Positions 8,529 to 17,791 of a stretch of 64,000 bases of DNA are shown in pieces. The stretch's first letter is position 1. Each line of letters begins with the position of its first letter. The notes below the pieces were generated by a model, which saw nothing but the letters and a program-made list of their open reading frames with translations, did no database searches and had not been told where the DNA came from. This stretch comes from an uncultured Eubacteriales bacterium (GTDB lineage Bacteria; Bacillota; Clostridia; Peptostreptococcales; Anaerovoracaceae): the NCBI GenBank assembly GCA_902786855.1, contig CADAEH010000009.1, positions 25,634 to 89,633 on the forward strand, given 5' to 3'. The translations under genes and the position numbers were made by a program.

Positions 8529-10118
8529 ATGGAACTGACAAACAGTAACATAGGAATAATAATCGAAGATTGCCGTACGACTCTGAACAAGTGCAAACTG
8601 TCTGCTGAAGACGCAGAGACTTTCATTGATACCGCATCAGAGATCCTGAATCTTTACAGAGATTCTCTGGGCGAAGAAAGTACCATAAGATATCATGTCA
8701 GAAAGCGTTCAGGCCGGACTGAACTCAGATTCGGTGTCAAAGGCAAAAAACACGATATATTCGAAGAAGGTGACGGAGCTGAAGAACGCAGAAAGCTTAA
8801 GACTGTAGACAGAGTCCTGTTCGATCAGAAATCTGCACTTACTTACCGATATACATCAGGTTATAACATCGTTACTGTCCGTTCCGGAAAGAAGAGAACC
8901 AGCAGCAACATGCTGAAGCAGCCGATGATACAGGCTGTGATAGGCGGGCTTGTTGCGGGACTGATATGCCTGCAGCTGCCTGAAGCGGCAAATGCTTTTA
9001 TTGTAAATGAAGTCACAGAACCGGTACTCACGGTAGCTTTGGCTGTCTTATCCGGTCTTCTCGGACCGATCGTTTTCCTTTCCATCGTCAGAGCGGTCAG
9101 CGCACTTGACAGTTTAGATGAGTTCACAGGCCTTGGGAGCAAAGTGCTGAAAAGGTTTCTGATAACTACGCTATGCATAGCGGTTTTCTCAGATATTCTC
9201 GGAGTAATATTCTTTCCATTCTTCGGAAGGCGCGATATCGCTTTTGATCCCGGTAAACTGATAGAGATCTCCCTGGATGTTATCCCCACCAGCTTTGTGA
9301 CTCCTTTTGTAGAAAACAATATACCTCAGATCGTGATACTGGGTATCGGGATGGGTGCAGTATTGCTGCGGCTCGGAGACAGGGCGAAAGGGCTTTCAGA
9401 TATGCTTTCGCAGATCTTCGAGTGGCTGGCGGGGTTGATGGAAACCATTAAGGTGATCCTGCCGATCGTGCCATTCCTCAGTGTTTTCAATATTGTAGCC
9501 AGAGGGGAGACCACGATCTTCCTGAGGGGATGGAAATACATTGTAGCTACATACATCTGTATGGCACTATGTGTGCTTTTCAAGATCTTCAAAGTGCATA
9601 AAAAATGCAGTATAGATATTCCGGTGATATGGAGCAAGATCAAGCCTGTTGTGAGAAGCTGTCTGCTGGCTGGCTCGTCCAGATCCGAAAGCAGTTACAT
9701 TACTGAAATATCAGAAAAGGAACTTGGCATCGATCGGGATTACACATCATTCTGGGTCCCGATGAGCGATGGTATGCTTGATCCGGCACTGACAATTTCT
9801 TTCGTGCTGGCTCCATTTCTTGTTGCAGATATAACAGGAACACCGGTATCTTTTTCATTCCTGCTTATTCTTATGCTTCTCGCAGTCGAACTCTCCATGG
9901 CATCACCGGGACTTACAGCAGGATATACACTTATTTTCCAGTCCCTCGGAATGTCTGCTGATTATGTTGGAATGTTCTCTGTTTTTAGCATTGTTATAAA
10001 AAACTGCGCAGCTGCATGCGGTGCTGCTTACAAGATACTGGAGCATATCGAGTCTGCATATGTTACTGAGCATATAGATATGTCTGTTTTCAATAAACCG
10101 ATCAGGCAGACAACCTGA
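8529..10118 (+). CDS. Dicarboxylate/amino acid:cation symporter with extra N-terminal domain
   Basis: Residues from about 135 on are a hydrophobic sodium:dicarboxylate symporter (SDF/DAACS) body. The first 130 residues are soluble and charged, which ordinary family members lack. The pattern there (ETFIDTASEILNLYRDSLG followed by beta-rich segments) looks to me faintly like a histidine-kinase-type ATPase fold, but this is weak. Membrane protein, probable Na+/H+-coupled uptake of dicarboxylates or amino acids. I prefer ATG 8529 with AGGTGA at 8512-8517 over the GTG at 8514, which has no ribosome site. Confidence 0.82.
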   Translation: MELTNSNIGIIIEDCRTTLNKCKLSAEDAETFIDTASEILNLYRDSLGEESTIRYHVRKRSGRTELRFGVKGKKHDIFEEGDGAEERRKLKTVDRVLFDQKSALTYRYTSGYNIVTVRSGKKRTSSNMLKQPMIQAVIGGLVAGLICLQLPEAANAFIVNEVTEPVLTVALAVLSGLLGPIVFLSIVRAVSALDSLDEFTGLGSKVLKRFLITTLCIAVFSDILGVIFFPFFGRRDIAFDPGKLIEISLDVIPTSFVTPFVENNIPQIVILGIGMGAVLLRLGDRAKGLSDMLSQIFEWLAGLMETIKVILPIVPFLSVFNIVARGETTIFLRGWKYIVATYICMALCVLFKIFKVHKKCSIDIPVIWSKIKPVVRSCLLAGSSRSESSYITEISEKELGIDRDYTSFWVPMSDGMLDPALTISFVLAPFLVADITGTPVSFSFLLILMLLAVELSMASPGLTAGYTLIFQSLGMSADYVGMFSVFSIVIKNCAAACGAAYKILEHIESAYVTEHIDMSVFNKPIRQTT

Positions 10119-10195
10119 CAGGTCATTTCTAAGTCAAAATACAGAACCATTCGCAATATCAGTTGATTGAACTGAATACAAGGACGCAAAGGATC

Positions 10196-11959
10196 ATGAA
10201 GACTACAGAAAAGAAAAAGATCAATATAAGACCGTATTTTCAGGCCCTCCCTGCACTTTTCAACTATCAGATCGTTACCAAAATACTGATCGGGATCTGG
10301 ATCTTCCTGCTCGGCAGGATCTTTCAGGCCCTGCTTAAAAGCAGCGGGAGAGTCGCTATGACTTCAGGTGACTGGAAATTCCTGTTCACGACATGGCAGG
10401 GCTTATGCATCATGCTTCTCGGTTTTATTTCATTGTTCATTTATGTAGCTCTCGACCTCAATTCCAAGATCGTGCTCACCGGCGAGATATTGAGAGGCGA
10501 GAAGGTTTCTGTAAAAAACAGCATAAGAGGCGGATATGAGTCTACCAAAAGGCTCATTAATCTCAGAGGGGTCATAGTATTGATCTATATCGCTCTGGTT
10601 GCTCCGATTCTCGGGATAGGTCTTTCTATAACAATGACAGAGGGTTTGTACATTCCTACTTTCATCTCTTCTGTCATACAAGGCTCGGTGCTGTATTCAC
10701 TGCTGTCAGGTTTTGCAGTTCTTCTGTTTTTGTCCGTAGGAATAGCAAATCTGTTCATTCTTCATGGCGTTATATTGGACAAACTTCCGATAAAGGAGGC
10801 GGGAGCGCAATCCAAAAGGCTCATAAGATCGAACTGGAAGGATTACCTGAAGCAGAATGTTATCTATATTCTGACGATCGCATTTACGATCGCTTTAGCG
10901 GCTATAATATGTCTTTTTCTTCCGCTTAAGCTTATAACTGTGCTTTCTATTCCCGCCAGTGTGAGCAGACCATTGACGATATTCTTCGTTATTGCAGGCG
11001 TGATCCTTTCTACTCTGGTCGATCTGCTCGGGACTCCGCTGTATCTGCTTAAGATGACACAGCTGTTTTACTCTTACAAACAGGGAAGTGAATTTGAATT
11101 TAATGAGAAAGAAAAAGAAAGCTATAGTGTTTACAAGATAGCTGCGGTGATTATGCTGATAGCTGTGATCTCATTGACATTCCTTGTAAATGTTCATTTT
11201 GATCAGATGTTCCCGATGGAGACCAAAGTCAAGGTCATAGCACACCGCGGGGGAGGTAATGAAGGCAGGGAGAATACACTTTCCGGACTTGAGAAGGCTT
11301 GGAATGCAGGCGCTTACGGAAGCGAGATAGACATACAGAGAACTAAAGATGGCAACTATGTAGTTAACCACGACAGTACTTTTAAGCGTGTGGCCGGAGT
11401 TGACAAAAAACCTGAAGAAATGACCCTGAGAGAGGTAAAAAAGCTGTCAGTAGACGGCGAGCCTGTTCCTACTTTTGAAGAGATGCTGATCGCCAGTAAG
11501 GGGAGGATAGTGCTGTTTACAGAACTCAAGGGCAATACCGCTGACAAGAAAATGGCTGATGACGCTGTGAGCCTGATCAAGCTGTATAAAATGGAAGATG
11601 AATGCGTCCTGATCTCTCTTAAGTATGACGTAATAGATTATATAGAGACACAATACCCTGAGATGCAGACAGGATTCCTTACATTTGCATCGTTCGGCAA
11701 TACAGCAGGGCTTAATTGTGATTATTTAGCCCTTGAGGAAGAATCTGCAACTACAGATGCTATAAAATCCATTCATGAAGAGGGCAAGCAGGTTATTATA
11801 TGGACTGCAAATGAAAAAGAATCGCAGCGACACTTCCTGTGTTCCGATGCAGACGGGATCATCACGGATAATGTCGTTCAGGCGATGGAACTTATAACAG
11901 AACTTGAAAACAGATCGGATCTCGACAGAATGGTAGACAAGATCAAAACAATAATGTAA
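10196..11959 (+). CDS. Membrane glycerophosphodiester phosphodiesterase
   Basis: 587 residues in two parts. The first 340 carry several membrane helices like the GPDPase membrane domain. The rest is a GDPD catalytic domain beginning VIAHRGGGNEGRENTL near residue 350. The general acid/base histidines (HRG, and NHD in VVNHDSTF) and metal ligands (SEIDI) are present. It should cleave glycerophosphodiesters or lipoteichoic-acid-like material at the membrane. The ATG at 10196 has AAGGA 11 nt upstream; a TTG at 10163 is a weaker option. The hydrogenase gene starts within 50 bp downstream, so the two may share a transcript. Confidence 0.88.
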   Translation: MKTTEKKKINIRPYFQALPALFNYQIVTKILIGIWIFLLGRIFQALLKSSGRVAMTSGDWKFLFTTWQGLCIMLLGFISLFIYVALDLNSKIVLTGEILRGEKVSVKNSIRGGYESTKRLINLRGVIVLIYIALVAPILGIGLSITMTEGLYIPTFISSVIQGSVLYSLLSGFAVLLFLSVGIANLFILHGVILDKLPIKEAGAQSKRLIRSNWKDYLKQNVIYILTIAFTIALAAIICLFLPLKLITVLSIPASVSRPLTIFFVIAGVILSTLVDLLGTPLYLLKMTQLFYSYKQGSEFEFNEKEKESYSVYKIAAVIMLIAVISLTFLVNVHFDQMFPMETKVKVIAHRGGGNEGRENTLSGLEKAWNAGAYGSEIDIQRTKDGNYVVNHDSTFKRVAGVDKKPEEMTLREVKKLSVDGEPVPTFEEMLIASKGRIVLFTELKGNTADKKMADDAVSLIKLYKMEDECVLISLKYDVIDYIETQYPEMQTGFLTFASFGNTAGLNCDYLALEEESATTDAIKSIHEEGKQVIIWTANEKESQRHFLCSDADGIITDNVVQAMELITELENRSDLDRMVDKIKTIM

Positions 11960-12004
11960 CGGAGATTGCTTTTGAGCGGAAATGACAAGGAGGTCAAGTC
12001 ATTT

Positions 12005-13594
12005 ATGAAAGGAATAGCTACAGAAAAAAACCTTCTGCGCCACAAGGTGTTTACAGAAGTGGCAAGATTTGCTTATGAAGGCGGCGGTCCGGAGGTTCTT
12101 GACGAACTTCCTTACAAGATGGTCAATGTTGATGATGATCCTTACAGACCTTCTGTTTTCCTCGAAAGGGCTATCGTAGGAGAGCGTATAAGGGTCGCGA
12201 TGGGTATGGCTATCAGGCCGGTCAACGAACACACGCCGACTTCCAAGGGGGTCGATGAGAGCATGATAGAGGAGAAGTACTATGAGCCGCCTCTGATAGA
12301 TATCATACGTTTTGCATGCCATCGCTGCCCTGATAAAAGGGTGTATATCACCGATGGATGCCAGAGCTGCCTCGAACACCCATGCAGAGAAGTATGCCCT
12401 AAGAAATGCATATCTTATGACAGAAAACTCGGCCGCGCCGTTATAGATGCAGAAAAATGCATCAAGTGTGGCAGGTGTATGGACAACTGCCAGTATAATG
12501 CAATAATCAAGCAGGAAAGACCATGCGTCAAGGCGTGCGGTCTTGGTGCTATCGGAGAGGATGAGCACGGTCATGCGATGATAGATCAGGATAAGTGTGT
12601 ATCCTGCGGTATGTGCCTCAACAGCTGTCCGTTTGCAGCGATCGTAGACAAAGGACAGATATACCAGACGATCAAAGCGATACAGTCCGGTACCCCGGTA
12701 TACGCGATAGTTGCTCCTGCTATAGCCGGTCAGTTCGGCAAAGGTCTTACAGATACCAAGATGAAACCGGCATTCAGGCTGCTGGGCTTTGAAGATGTAT
12801 TTGAGGTCGCTATCGGCGCCGATCTCTGCACCATTGAAGAGGCAGAGCACTTCCTTAGGGAAGTTCCGTCAGAGCTTCCTTTCATGTGTACAAGCTGCTG
12901 CCCTGCATGGTCAATAATGGCAAAGACCAATTTCCCGGAATATGCTGACACCATATCCATGGCACTCACTCCGATGGTGCTGACCGCAAGGCTGGTCAAG
13001 AAAATGCATCCTGAGTGCAAGATCGCATTCATCGGCCCGTGCCTGTCAAAAAAGCATGAAGCCAGCAGACATACTGTCAAGAGTTATGTGGACTTTGTCC
13101 TGACATTTGAGGAGCTTGCCGGCATGTTCGATGCAATGGAGGTCGATTTTGCAGAGCTTGAAGAGGACGAGCCGCTGAGAAAAGCCAGCAGTGACGGTTT
13201 CGGATTTGCTATAAGCGGAGGTGTCGCGCAGGCAGTCGTCAATCACATAAAGCGGGTAGATCCGGAACGTGAGGTCAAGGTGGTCCGGGCTGAGGGACTT
13301 GACGAATGCATGAAGATGATGAGGAAGGCTGCCAAGGGAGAATATAACGGATATCTGCTTGAGGGTATGGCATGTCCGGGCGGCTGCGTTGCCGGTGCCG
13401 GAACCATGCAGCCGCTCAACAAAGCGGTATATTCAGTAGGTGTCGCCCAGAAAGAAGCGCCGGTGGCTAATGCTATTGACAGCAAGTATGCCGATCTGCT
13501 TCCTGCGCTTGAGCATATACAGGAAGAACTTAACAAACAGGAAGTACCGGAACCGATAAACAGAGTGAAATTTAACCTGCTTACATACAAATAG
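12005..13594 (+). CDS. Monomeric [FeFe]-hydrogenase, group B type
   Basis: Ferredoxin-like Fe-S domains come first (CxxC-rich region with CIKCGRCMDNCQYN and CVSCGMCLNSCPF), then the H-cluster domain. Its three signatures are TSCCPAW, IGPCLSKKHEA and EGMACPGGC. Alanine in TSCCPAW and GPC instead of MPC mark the group B form rather than the well-studied group A. It should exchange electrons between ferredoxin and protons/H2 in the cytosol, though the physiological role of group B enzymes is poorly known. ATG 12005 follows AAGGAGG (11987-11993); TTG 11972 after GGAG is the alternative and adds 11 residues. Maturases HydEFG are not in the window. Confidence 0.92.
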   Translation: MKGIATEKNLLRHKVFTEVARFAYEGGGPEVLDELPYKMVNVDDDPYRPSVFLERAIVGERIRVAMGMAIRPVNEHTPTSKGVDESMIEEKYYEPPLIDIIRFACHRCPDKRVYITDGCQSCLEHPCREVCPKKCISYDRKLGRAVIDAEKCIKCGRCMDNCQYNAIIKQERPCVKACGLGAIGEDEHGHAMIDQDKCVSCGMCLNSCPFAAIVDKGQIYQTIKAIQSGTPVYAIVAPAIAGQFGKGLTDTKMKPAFRLLGFEDVFEVAIGADLCTIEEAEHFLREVPSELPFMCTSCCPAWSIMAKTNFPEYADTISMALTPMVLTARLVKKMHPECKIAFIGPCLSKKHEASRHTVKSYVDFVLTFEELAGMFDAMEVDFAELEEDEPLRKASSDGFGFAISGGVAQAVVNHIKRVDPEREVKVVRAEGLDECMKMMRKAAKGEYNGYLLEGMACPGGCVAGAGTMQPLNKAVYSVGVAQKEAPVANAIDSKYADLLPALEHIQEELNKQEVPEPINRVKFNLLTYK

Positions 13595-13746
13595 AAAGTC
13601 TGTCCGGGTAATTCTCGGGAAGGCAGTATTTGTCGGGATGAAAGCTTAACTGAGTTAACGTTCAATTCTTGTATAATCCCGGGATGAGTGGTATAAAATA
13701 GTTTAAGAATAATTTTTATGTATATCTGAATAAAGGAGACTGAATA

Positions 13747-13932
13747 ATGAAGAAGCTTGCAGTTTGCACCGCTATCGTCGGCGGAGTTGCCGGAACAGTA
13801 GCATACCTCAACAAATATGGACTTCCTATCCTCGGAAATCTGACCATGCACATTCCTGTCAAGTTCAAATATGACTTCTGGGATGCTTTCACTAAGGGTA
13901 TCGAAATTGCAGAGGGCAAGATCAATCTGTAG
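13747..13932 (+). CDS. Small 61-residue protein of unknown function
   Basis: A short frame with a clear AAAGGAG site 8 nt before the ATG and its own terminator. The product has one N-terminal hydrophobic segment (AVCTAIVGGVAGTVAYL), then a polar part with FKYDFWDAF. It could be a single-pass membrane protein or carry a signal-anchor. I do not recognise the family. A TATAAT at 13672-13677 suggests its own promoter, though no good -35 box is visible. Being flanked by a terminator and having a strong ribosome site argues it is real. Confidence 0.65.
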   Translation: MKKLAVCTAIVGGVAGTVAYLNKYGLPILGNLTMHIPVKFKYDFWDAFTKGIEIAEGKINL

Positions 13933-13959
13933 TTAAAATAAGTTTAACGGAATGACACA

Positions 13960-13988
13960 AATACTCTGCTTCGGCAGAGTATTTCTCT
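13960..13988 (+). terminator. Intrinsic terminator with UUCG tetraloop
   Basis: Perfect 10-bp stem (13960-13969 with 13974-13983) closed by TTCG, then TTCTCTTT. Confidence 0.88.
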
Positions 13989-14071
13989 TTACAGAATCAT
14001 TTTGGATATACGGACCGATCAATATATGACAGGGCCATGCAGCAAGTGGATAGAAAAGGGTAAGCAAAGTT

Positions 14072-15661
14072 ATGGAACAGAGTAATCTTAACGACATAGA
14101 AGAAAGTATAGTCAGTCTGGCAAAGCCAATGAGGAAAGGAATTCTGCGTTTGCTGTTCAGCAGATTCTTTGTGATCGCAATATTACTTGTACTTCAGGTC
14201 GCATTGATAGTCATGGTATATTTCCAGTTCGCAGAGAAACTGCCGATCCTTCTGCAGGTACAGTGGGTATTTGCCTTTCTGATGATCATATATCTGTTTA
14301 ACAGCAGCATGGATTCATCTGCGAAACTCACGTGGATGCTGATAATATCCCTTTTACCGTTGGCAGGTGCAGCAATGCTCCTGTGGACACAGTCAAATAT
14401 CGGTCACCAGATGGAAACGAAATACGTTAAACAGCAGATCACCGATACATTTACAATGATTCCGCAGCCGGAGAACGTGGTCAGAGAGATCGAACATGAC
14501 GGTTCAGGCACAGACGATCTGAGCAAATATCTTAACCTGACAGGCTGTTTCCCGGTTTTTGATAAAACTCTGGTCACATATTTTCCGCTGGGGGAGAAGA
14601 AGTTCAGGGCTATGCTGAAAGAGCTCGAAAAAGCAGAGAAATACATCTTTATGGAGTATTTTATTATTGAAGAAGGCTATATGTGGGGACGCATACTTGA
14701 TGTGCTGATCCGCAAGGCCAGTGAAGGGGTCGAAGTTCGGGTGCTGTACGACGGTATGTGCGAGATGTCCACTCTTCCTGCCAACTATTGGAAGCTTCTT
14801 GAGGCTAAGGGGATACATGCCAGAGCTTTCTCGCCGATAAAACCTGTAGTGTCTTCTCATTACAATTACCGCGATCACCGTAAGATCCTGGTGATCGACG
14901 GAAAGGTAGCGTTTAACGGAGGAGTAAATCTTGCCGATGAGTACATAAATCATATCGTGAGATTCGGTCACTGGAAGGACACCGCAGTCATGGTCAAAGG
15001 ACCGGCGGTAAGAAGTTTTGCCCTGATGTTCCTTCAGATGTGGAATATCAGGGGAACCTCAGAGGATTATGAGAAATGGCTTTCTCTGCCGTGCGATGAG
15101 GCGGAAGATGCAAGCGGCTATGTCATGCCTTACTGCGACAGCCCTCTCGATAAGTATAAGGCGGGAGAATCAGTATATATGGATATACTTAACCGCGCAA
15201 CGGAGTACGTACACATGATGTCACCGTATCTTATTCTCGACGGAGAACTCGAGACAGCGCTTTGCTTCGCGGCACAGCGCGGAGTCGATGTCAAGCTTAT
15301 ACTGCCGGGTATACCTGACAAGAAGGTGGCATATTCGCTCGCAAAAACTCATTACAAGGAGCTGCATGAAGCGGGTGTAAAGATCTATGAATACACACCT
15401 GGGTTCGTTCATGCAAAGGTGTTTGTCAGCGATGACATCAAGGCCGTGGTCGGGACGATCAATCTCGACTACAGAAGTCTGTATCATCACTTTGAATGCG
15501 CGACATATCTGTACAAAACTGACTGCATAGCGGAAATAGAGCAGGATTTTCAGGATACTCTTGCAAAGTGCAGGGAAGTATCCACAGAGAGCATAAAGAA
15601 TGAGAAATTATCATACAAGCTAATAGGCGGCCTGGCGAAGCTGATCTCTCCGCTTATGTAA
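14072..15661 (+). CDS. cls: Cardiolipin synthase
   Basis: 529 residues, the normal bacterial Cls length. Two or three N-terminal membrane helices (about residues 25-110) are followed by two phospholipase-D HKD motifs: His269-x-Lys271 in DHRKILVIDGK and His447-x-Lys449 in VHAKVFVSDD, both with the downstream N/D residues (FNGGVN, GTINLDYRS). It should join two phosphatidylglycerol molecules into cardiolipin at the membrane. Its ribosome site is weak (AAAAGGG about 14 nt upstream). It stands alone, upstream of the cysK promoter. Confidence 0.93.
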   Translation: MEQSNLNDIEESIVSLAKPMRKGILRLLFSRFFVIAILLVLQVALIVMVYFQFAEKLPILLQVQWVFAFLMIIYLFNSSMDSSAKLTWMLIISLLPLAGAAMLLWTQSNIGHQMETKYVKQQITDTFTMIPQPENVVREIEHDGSGTDDLSKYLNLTGCFPVFDKTLVTYFPLGEKKFRAMLKELEKAEKYIFMEYFIIEEGYMWGRILDVLIRKASEGVEVRVLYDGMCEMSTLPANYWKLLEAKGIHARAFSPIKPVVSSHYNYRDHRKILVIDGKVAFNGGVNLADEYINHIVRFGHWKDTAVMVKGPAVRSFALMFLQMWNIRGTSEDYEKWLSLPCDEAEDASGYVMPYCDSPLDKYKAGESVYMDILNRATEYVHMMSPYLILDGELETALCFAAQRGVDVKLILPGIPDKKVAYSLAKTHYKELHEAGVKIYEYTPGFVHAKVFVSDDIKAVVGTINLDYRSLYHHFECATYLYKTDCIAEIEQDFQDTLAKCREVSTESIKNEKLSYKLIGGLAKLISPLM

Positions 15662-16050
15662 CAAGAACAGACTGATTTTGGACGAAAAAAAGAACTGCTA
15701 AAAAACCTATTGACTTGGTAGGTTTTAAGGTCTACTATAGTGGTGTCAATCAATTAGAAAGTGACTTGAGGACCGATGAAGAGAAATTACAGGATGAACG
15801 TTCTGAATATGGACAATATGATGTGTTGTTGTCTGTGCTGCAGCTCCCGGGCACGATCTACGGCCGGGGTCTTGTCATGAGATGGCAGACACCGCAGAGT
15901 ATTTCGGACTTGAATCCCTGATTTCAGTCAATCTGCCCGGGAGCACATAAAGCTTACGGGCTGTTTTTATGGACGAAAGATCAGGGACCATCTGAATGCT
16001 GACAAATGTCAGAAAAAACACAGCACAGAACAGAAAGAGAGGAACTGAAA
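15662..16050 (+). promoter_or_regulatory. cysK upstream region: promoter, operator and long leader
   Basis: No gene is supported here. TTGACT (15710-15715) and TACTAT (15733-15738), 17 nt apart, form a good promoter. An inverted repeat, AAAACCTA (15702-15709) and TAGGTTTT (15719-15726), brackets the -35 box. The transcript would have about 300 nt of leader. In it an 11-nt sequence at 15843-15853 is the exact reverse complement of 15934-15944, able to close an 80-nt loop. No T-box or SAM riboswitch core is visible. Confidence 0.7.
15702..15738 (+). promoter_or_regulatory. cysK promoter overlapped by a palindromic operator
   Basis: The 25-bp palindrome is 8+9+8 and contains the -35 box in its centre, as expected for a repressor site. 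The best candidate for the bound protein is the Rrf2-family regulator encoded just past cysK. Pairing of protein and site is inference. Confidence 0.72.
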
Positions 16051-16983
16051 ATGGCTAATATTTATAAAGGAACACTGGGACTTATCGGAAACACACCACT
16101 GGTCGAGGTAACTAACATAGAGAAAGATCTCGGACTTGAAGCAACCGTACTGGTAAAGCTTGAATACTTCAATCCCGCAGGAAGCGTTAAAGACAGGATC
16201 GCAAAAGCTATGATCGAAGATGCTGAAGAAAAGGGACTTCTGAAAGAGGGGTCTGTGATCATAGAGCCTACATCCGGCAATACGGGTATCGGACTTGCAG
16301 CGATCGCAGCTGCCAAAGGATACAGAGCGATACTGACAATGCCTGAAACAATGAGTGTTGAAAGAAGGAACATACTCAAGGCATACGGGGCCGAGATAGT
16401 TCTGACAGAGGGCTCAAAGGGAATGAAGGGCGCTATAGAAAAAGCAGAGGAACTTGCAAAGGTAATACCTGGCGGATTCATTCCGGGACAGTTCGTTAAC
16501 CCGGCGAATCCAGCGATACATAAAGCAACGACCGGTCCGGAGATCTGGAATGATACAGACGGGAACGTAGATATATTCATAGCAGGAGTAGGTACAGGCG
16601 GTACACTGACAGGAACAGGGGAATACCTTAAATCGCAGAAGCCTGACGTAAAGATCGTCGCACTCGAGCCGGCAGATTCTCCTGTCCTTTCAGAAGGTAA
16701 GTCCGGTCCGCACAAGATCCAGGGCATCGGAGCGGGATTTGTCCCTGATGTGCTCAATACTGCAGTTTATGATGAGGTCTACAAAGCAAGCGGAGATGAT
16801 GCATTTGCTGCTGCAAAGTACCTGGCTAAGAAGGAAGGTATCTCCGTGGGCATTTCATCCGGAGCAGCGCTGCATGCAGCTATAGAGTATGCAAAAAAGC
16901 CTGAAAATAAGGGCAAGGTCATAGTAGCTCTTCTGCCGGACAGCGGTGACAGATACTACTCAACAGCACTTTTTGTCGAATAG
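16051..16983 (+). CDS. cysK: Cysteine synthase A (O-acetylserine sulfhydrylase)
   Basis: 310 residues, the usual CysK length. The PLP lysine lies in [11 protein letters not shown] near residue 43. The substrate loop [10 protein letters not shown] and the PLP phosphate loop [12 protein letters not shown] are intact. It makes cysteine from O-acetylserine and sulfide in the cytosol; the serine acetyltransferase that supplies O-acetylserine is encoded at 47.4 kb. I chose ATG 16051 ([11 protein letters not shown], preceded by GAGAGGAA) over the longer frame from 16006, because homologues begin here. The promoter suggests repression by a cysteine/sulfur or Fe-S responsive Rrf2 protein. Confidence 0.95.
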   Translation: MANIYKGTLGLIGNTPLVEVTNIEKDLGLEATVLVKLEYFNPAGSVKDRIAKAMIEDAEEKGLLKEGSVIIEPTSGNTGIGLAAIAAAKGYRAILTMPETMSVERRNILKAYGAEIVLTEGSKGMKGAIEKAEELAKVIPGGFIPGQFVNPANPAIHKATTGPEIWNDTDGNVDIFIAGVGTGGTLTGTGEYLKSQKPDVKIVALEPADSPVLSEGKSGPHKIQGIGAGFVPDVLNTAVYDEVYKASGDDAFAAAKYLAKKEGISVGISSGAALHAAIEYAKKPENKGKVIVALLPDSGDRYYSTALFVE

Positions 16984-17099
16984 TACACAGTTTATACTAT
17001 TGACAATGTCGCTCGCCCCCCCGTTTGCGGGCATCGTGTGCCTCCCGCATCTGAGCATAACGTAAGACAGCGGGTAACATAAATAACACTTTTCATAAC

Positions 17100-17135
17100 A
17101 AAACCACCGGTCGGTGCCGGTGGTTTTGCAGTTTT
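17100..17135. terminator. Terminator between cysK and the Rrf2 gene
   Basis: Perfect 11-bp stem (17100-17110 with 17117-17127) containing A/T ends usable in both directions; the U-tracts beyond it are imperfect. Confidence 0.75.
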
Positions 17136-17150
17136 GCCAAAGATAAAAAG

Positions 17151-17546
17151 TTATAGGAGATCACTCAGTTTTTTGCTGTAAAAGAAATCTTTTGTGATTT
17201 TATAATATTCCTTCCACATAGGAAGTGTATGACATTCATGCGCCAGCGGGCATTCAAATGCTTTCTCTTCAAGACAAGCAACGGGTGCAAATTCACCTTC
17301 CATTATCTCAAGTATCTCACCTACAGTATAGTCTTCAGGTTTCCGGCATAGACTGTAGCCACCGCCTTTACCGCTAATACCACAGATCATGTCACTTTTA
17401 ACAAGTCCCTTGACGATGATCTCGAGATATTTCTTGGAGATCTTCTGTCTCTCGGAGATTTCTTTGAGTGGGATATTTCCTTCATCAATATGCTGAGCAA
17501 GATCTATCATAATACGCAGAGCATATCTTCCTTTTGTAGAAATCAA
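17151..17546 (-). CDS. Rrf2-family transcriptional regulator (CymR/IscR type)
   Basis: 131 residues. The N-terminus ISTKGRYALRIMIDLA and the winged helix with ISERQKISKKYLEII are typical of Rrf2. Three cysteines occur in the right region (CLEEKAFECPLAHEC), as in Fe-S binding IscR-like members. The start is TTG at 17546 with GGAGG 10 nt upstream; homologues begin at the same residue. It faces cysK across a shared terminator. The palindrome on the cysK promoter is its likely operator, making it a cysteine or Fe-S homeostasis repressor. The ligand cannot be told from sequence. Confidence 0.88.
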   Translation of the reverse strand: MISTKGRYALRIMIDLAQHIDEGNIPLKEISERQKISKKYLEIIVKGLVKSDMICGISGKGGGYSLCRKPEDYTVGEILEIMEGEFAPVACLEEKAFECPLAHECHTLPMWKEYYKITKDFFYSKKLSDLL

Positions 17547-17791
17547 GACCTTTTATCCTCCCTCATATAACGTTGATTACATGTATGATTTTACTACTGA
17601 CAATTGATGTGTTCAAGATGTCTCTGTCCCTTCGAAACAATCGCCAGAAAGGGCACTGGTAGTTGTATTGATCGGATTATGCTATTATACAGTATAGATA
17701 ACAAATCAACGAAGACAGGGAGCAGGAGCCGGAGCTTAAGGTATGAGAAATCGTGGTATATATCCTTTCTCCGGATCACTGAACTGATAAT

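Noticed and set aside
15715-15921. Plus-strand 68-codon frame before cysK
   Set aside because: It begins inside the promoter/operator, has no ribosome site, and resembles no protein; treated as leader.
15739-16050. T-box or SAM riboswitch before cysK
   Set aside because: The T-box core and SAM-I core sequences are absent.
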